Shown here piece by piece: positions 62,183 through 64,000 of a DNA stretch of 64,000 nt (the stretch's first letter is position 1; each line of letters begins with the position of its first letter). The notes under the pieces are model-generated. The model was not told the origin of the DNA. It did no database searches and saw nothing but the letters and a program-made list of their open reading frames with translations. The position numbers were made by a program, and so were the translations under genes. The stretch lies in the NCBI RefSeq assembly GCF_017654505.1, contig NC_054548.1:30580274-30644273 (forward strand), written 5' to 3'. This DNA comes from Polyodon spathula (taxonomy: Eukaryota > Chordata > Actinopteri > Acipenseriformes > Polyodontidae).

Positions 62183-62676
62183 CAGTGGCTTGCGAAAGTA
62201 TTGACCCCCCTTGGTATTTTTACTGTTTTGTTGCCTTACAACTTGGAATTAAAATTGATTTTTTGGGGGTTTGTATCATTTGATTTACACAACATGCCTA
62301 CCACTTTGAAGATGCAAAATATTTTTATTGTGAAACAAACAAGAAATAAGACAAAAAAACAGAAAACTTGAGCGTGCATACGTATTCACCCCCCCCCAAA
62401 GTCAATACTTTGTAGAGCCACCTTTTGCAGCAATTACAGCTGCAAGTCTCTTGGGGTATGTATCTATAAGCTTGGCACATCTAGCCACTGGGATTTTTGC
62501 CCATTCTTCAAGGCAAAACTGCTCCAGCTCCTTCAAGTTGGATGGGTTCCGCTGGTGTACAGCAATCTTTAAGTCATACCACAGATTCTCAATTGCATTG
62601 AGGTCTGGGCTTTGACTAGGCCATTCCAAGACATTTAAATGTTTCCCCTTAAACCACTCGAGTGTTGCTTTAGTTT
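62183..62676 (-). mobile_element. Tc1-like transposon, 3' end fragment
   Basis: The inverted end CAGTGGCTTGCGAAAGTATT follows TA at 62181-62182. The minus frame 62402-62629 encodes [20 protein letters not shown], with the third catalytic Glu, and runs to SLxKTYPKR-type C-terminal sequence. The copy breaks off at about 62676 before the second Asp region. Confidence 0.85.
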
Positions 62677-63412
62677 TTTTAAATCTAACAAAATATATTA
62701 AGATGTTTTACATATAGTTTGTGTCCATATCTGGTATGAATTGAAATACAGCTCAGTTTGTTTGTAGATATAGGTGGAACTTCAAAAACCAGAAAGGGCA
62801 CCCAAGCAAGCTGTAATCTCAGCCCATTTCCAAATGAATCGCACTGGGAATATGAGCATGTATTGTACACTAATGCATTAGCCCTGTATAGCACTCTGCT
62901 CACCTACAAAACACAGGCCATACCTTTTTACACTATCTATATGTAGATTTGCTATTCCAAGCTATTATACAAATAATTTGCTTTCAAGAATTACTCAGAG
63001 ATGGCTTTTAGCGCAGTTCAAGTGTCTGGCAGGTTTTCTTTATAGTTAAATCCCTTTGACATTAACAGGATTGGTCATCAAAGCTGGTTTATTGTTTTTT
63101 TTTTTTTTTTTTTCACATGTCACAGTAGCCCTCTGTTCTTGGTTCCCAACTGTAATAGCTTTGTTGTGGCAACAATAACAAAAACATTTTCCACTTAAGG
63201 TACTGTGCTCTTCTGTGTTTGTAATTACTCCCCCCTGTCCTGATTTTACATTTCCCATACAATACTTGAGTTCTTGGTTATGAATTTATGGTGCTATATC
63301 AAATTAAACAAAAAACAAGGATACGTGTTTTTCACTTACAGATAAATAAATATAAATATAAAAATGTTAAAAAAAAAAAAGTGAATTCAAACTCGGCCAA
63401 TATAAAACATAT

Positions 63413-63448
63413 TATTCCTCAGTGCACCAGGGGTTTTCATTTATAAAA
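63413..63448 (-). repeat. Short dispersed repeat, copy 2
   Basis: Reverse complement of 61284-61321, with a one-base difference at the edge. See copy 1. Confidence 0.8.
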
Positions 63449-63866
63449 TATATTAGCGAGACCATGCTGCTCCTTATAGCACAAAAAGAATACCCACCCC
63501 TGACGAATAATGATAACACAAACTGGGTTAATAGAGCAAAGTAAAAATGGTAGTTGTAATTATTTTAACTACTAATATATTTGCTGTTACTCCTGGTACC
63601 AGAAATGTTTTTCCATACATCTTTTACACTGTTGATTACTGTCACTCTTGTTAAAGGTTTTTCTGCAATTAAACTAGATGTAATGCTGGATAGAGCTGGC
63701 TCTAATTCCCTTGCTGAGCTCCGCTCATGTTATAGATACAGGAGATACATCTGCCCAACACTGTCCCATGCTTTTACCATTGTTTTTCTCTGGAATAGTT
63801 GGGTTTTCTAAATATCTCTTAGTACTGCTCCTTTTGTTGTAGCCTGTGCAACTTGTGGCATACACT

Positions 63867-63870
63867 TCCT

Positions 63871-63914
<44 letters not shown>

Positions 63915-63917
63915 TTT
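63867..63917. repeat. (TTTC)n microsatellite
   Basis: About 12 TTTC units on the plus strand. Confidence 0.95.
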
Positions 63918-64000
63918 CCTCTACCCCTCCTGCCCACTGAACCCAGTAGCTTGTTTCTCATTTCAGAAAACTAGAAGACTACAGTACAATGACATTATAA

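Larger units (their letters stand above)
62680..64000. other. Non-coding stretch with simple repeats
   Basis: Contains a T run (63095-63113), the second copy of the short dispersed repeat (63413-63448), and a (TTTC)n microsatellite at about 63867-63917. No gene seen. Confidence 0.5.

Overview
The window looks like vertebrate nuclear DNA, most probably from a ray-finned fish. The basis is one clear vertebrate host gene (KCTD12), GT-AG introns, fish-type Tc1 transposons, CR1-like LINE ends, tRNA-derived SINEs and several LTR families. The CR1 3' end that runs into a TTCTTATG-type repeat reminds me of non-teleost fishes such as sturgeon or paddlefish. That last step is recollection, not proof. 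There are no bacterial operons, CRISPR arrays or rRNA genes.

Layout. (1) 1-2.6 kb: a GC-rich promoter region with a duplicated unit, then a five-exon gene for a zinc-finger plus tyrosine-recombinase-like protein of about 569 aa whose reading frame stays open across every junction. (2) 3.4-9.9 kb: accessory DNA made of solo LTRs, a LINE 3' end, a restriction-like-endonuclease (R2-type) LINE wrecked by frameshifts, and two SINEs placed head to head. (3) 10.75-11.64 kb: intact single-exon KCTD12 followed by AT-rich presumed 3' UTR. (4) 12-30 kb: mostly quiet AT-rich DNA with a pogo-like MITE, tandem repeats, a SINE, two or more LTRs, LINE scraps, and a 1.48-kb element with perfect 27-bp inverted ends that holds a 60-bp minisatellite. 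(5) 31-36.4 kb: a decayed tyrosine-recombinase retrotransposon (DIRS/Ngaro type). (6) 36.4-45.6 kb: a nest. A Tc1-like transposon is split by an endogenous retrovirus (4-bp duplication CCTG), and the retrovirus is itself broken by a DNA element with long inverted ends and a transposase-like gene that I cannot place in a named superfamily. (7) 45.7-64 kb: more Tc1-like elements, a second truncated copy of the unplaced element ending in a 92-bp perfect palindrome, a solo LTR with a perfect 5-bp duplication, a hAT-like inverted-repeat element, and long AT-rich stretches without recognisable genes.

Only two loci look like functional genes: the recombinase-like gene at the left end and KCTD12. No pathway joins them; most other recognisable content is mobile DNA. 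The best candidates for something undescribed are the recombinase-like gene, which keeps the tyrosine and several active-site residues but seems to have lost the HxxR box, and the unplaced inverted-repeat element at 37.5-39.8 kb with its palindromic relative at 51.9-52.3 kb.
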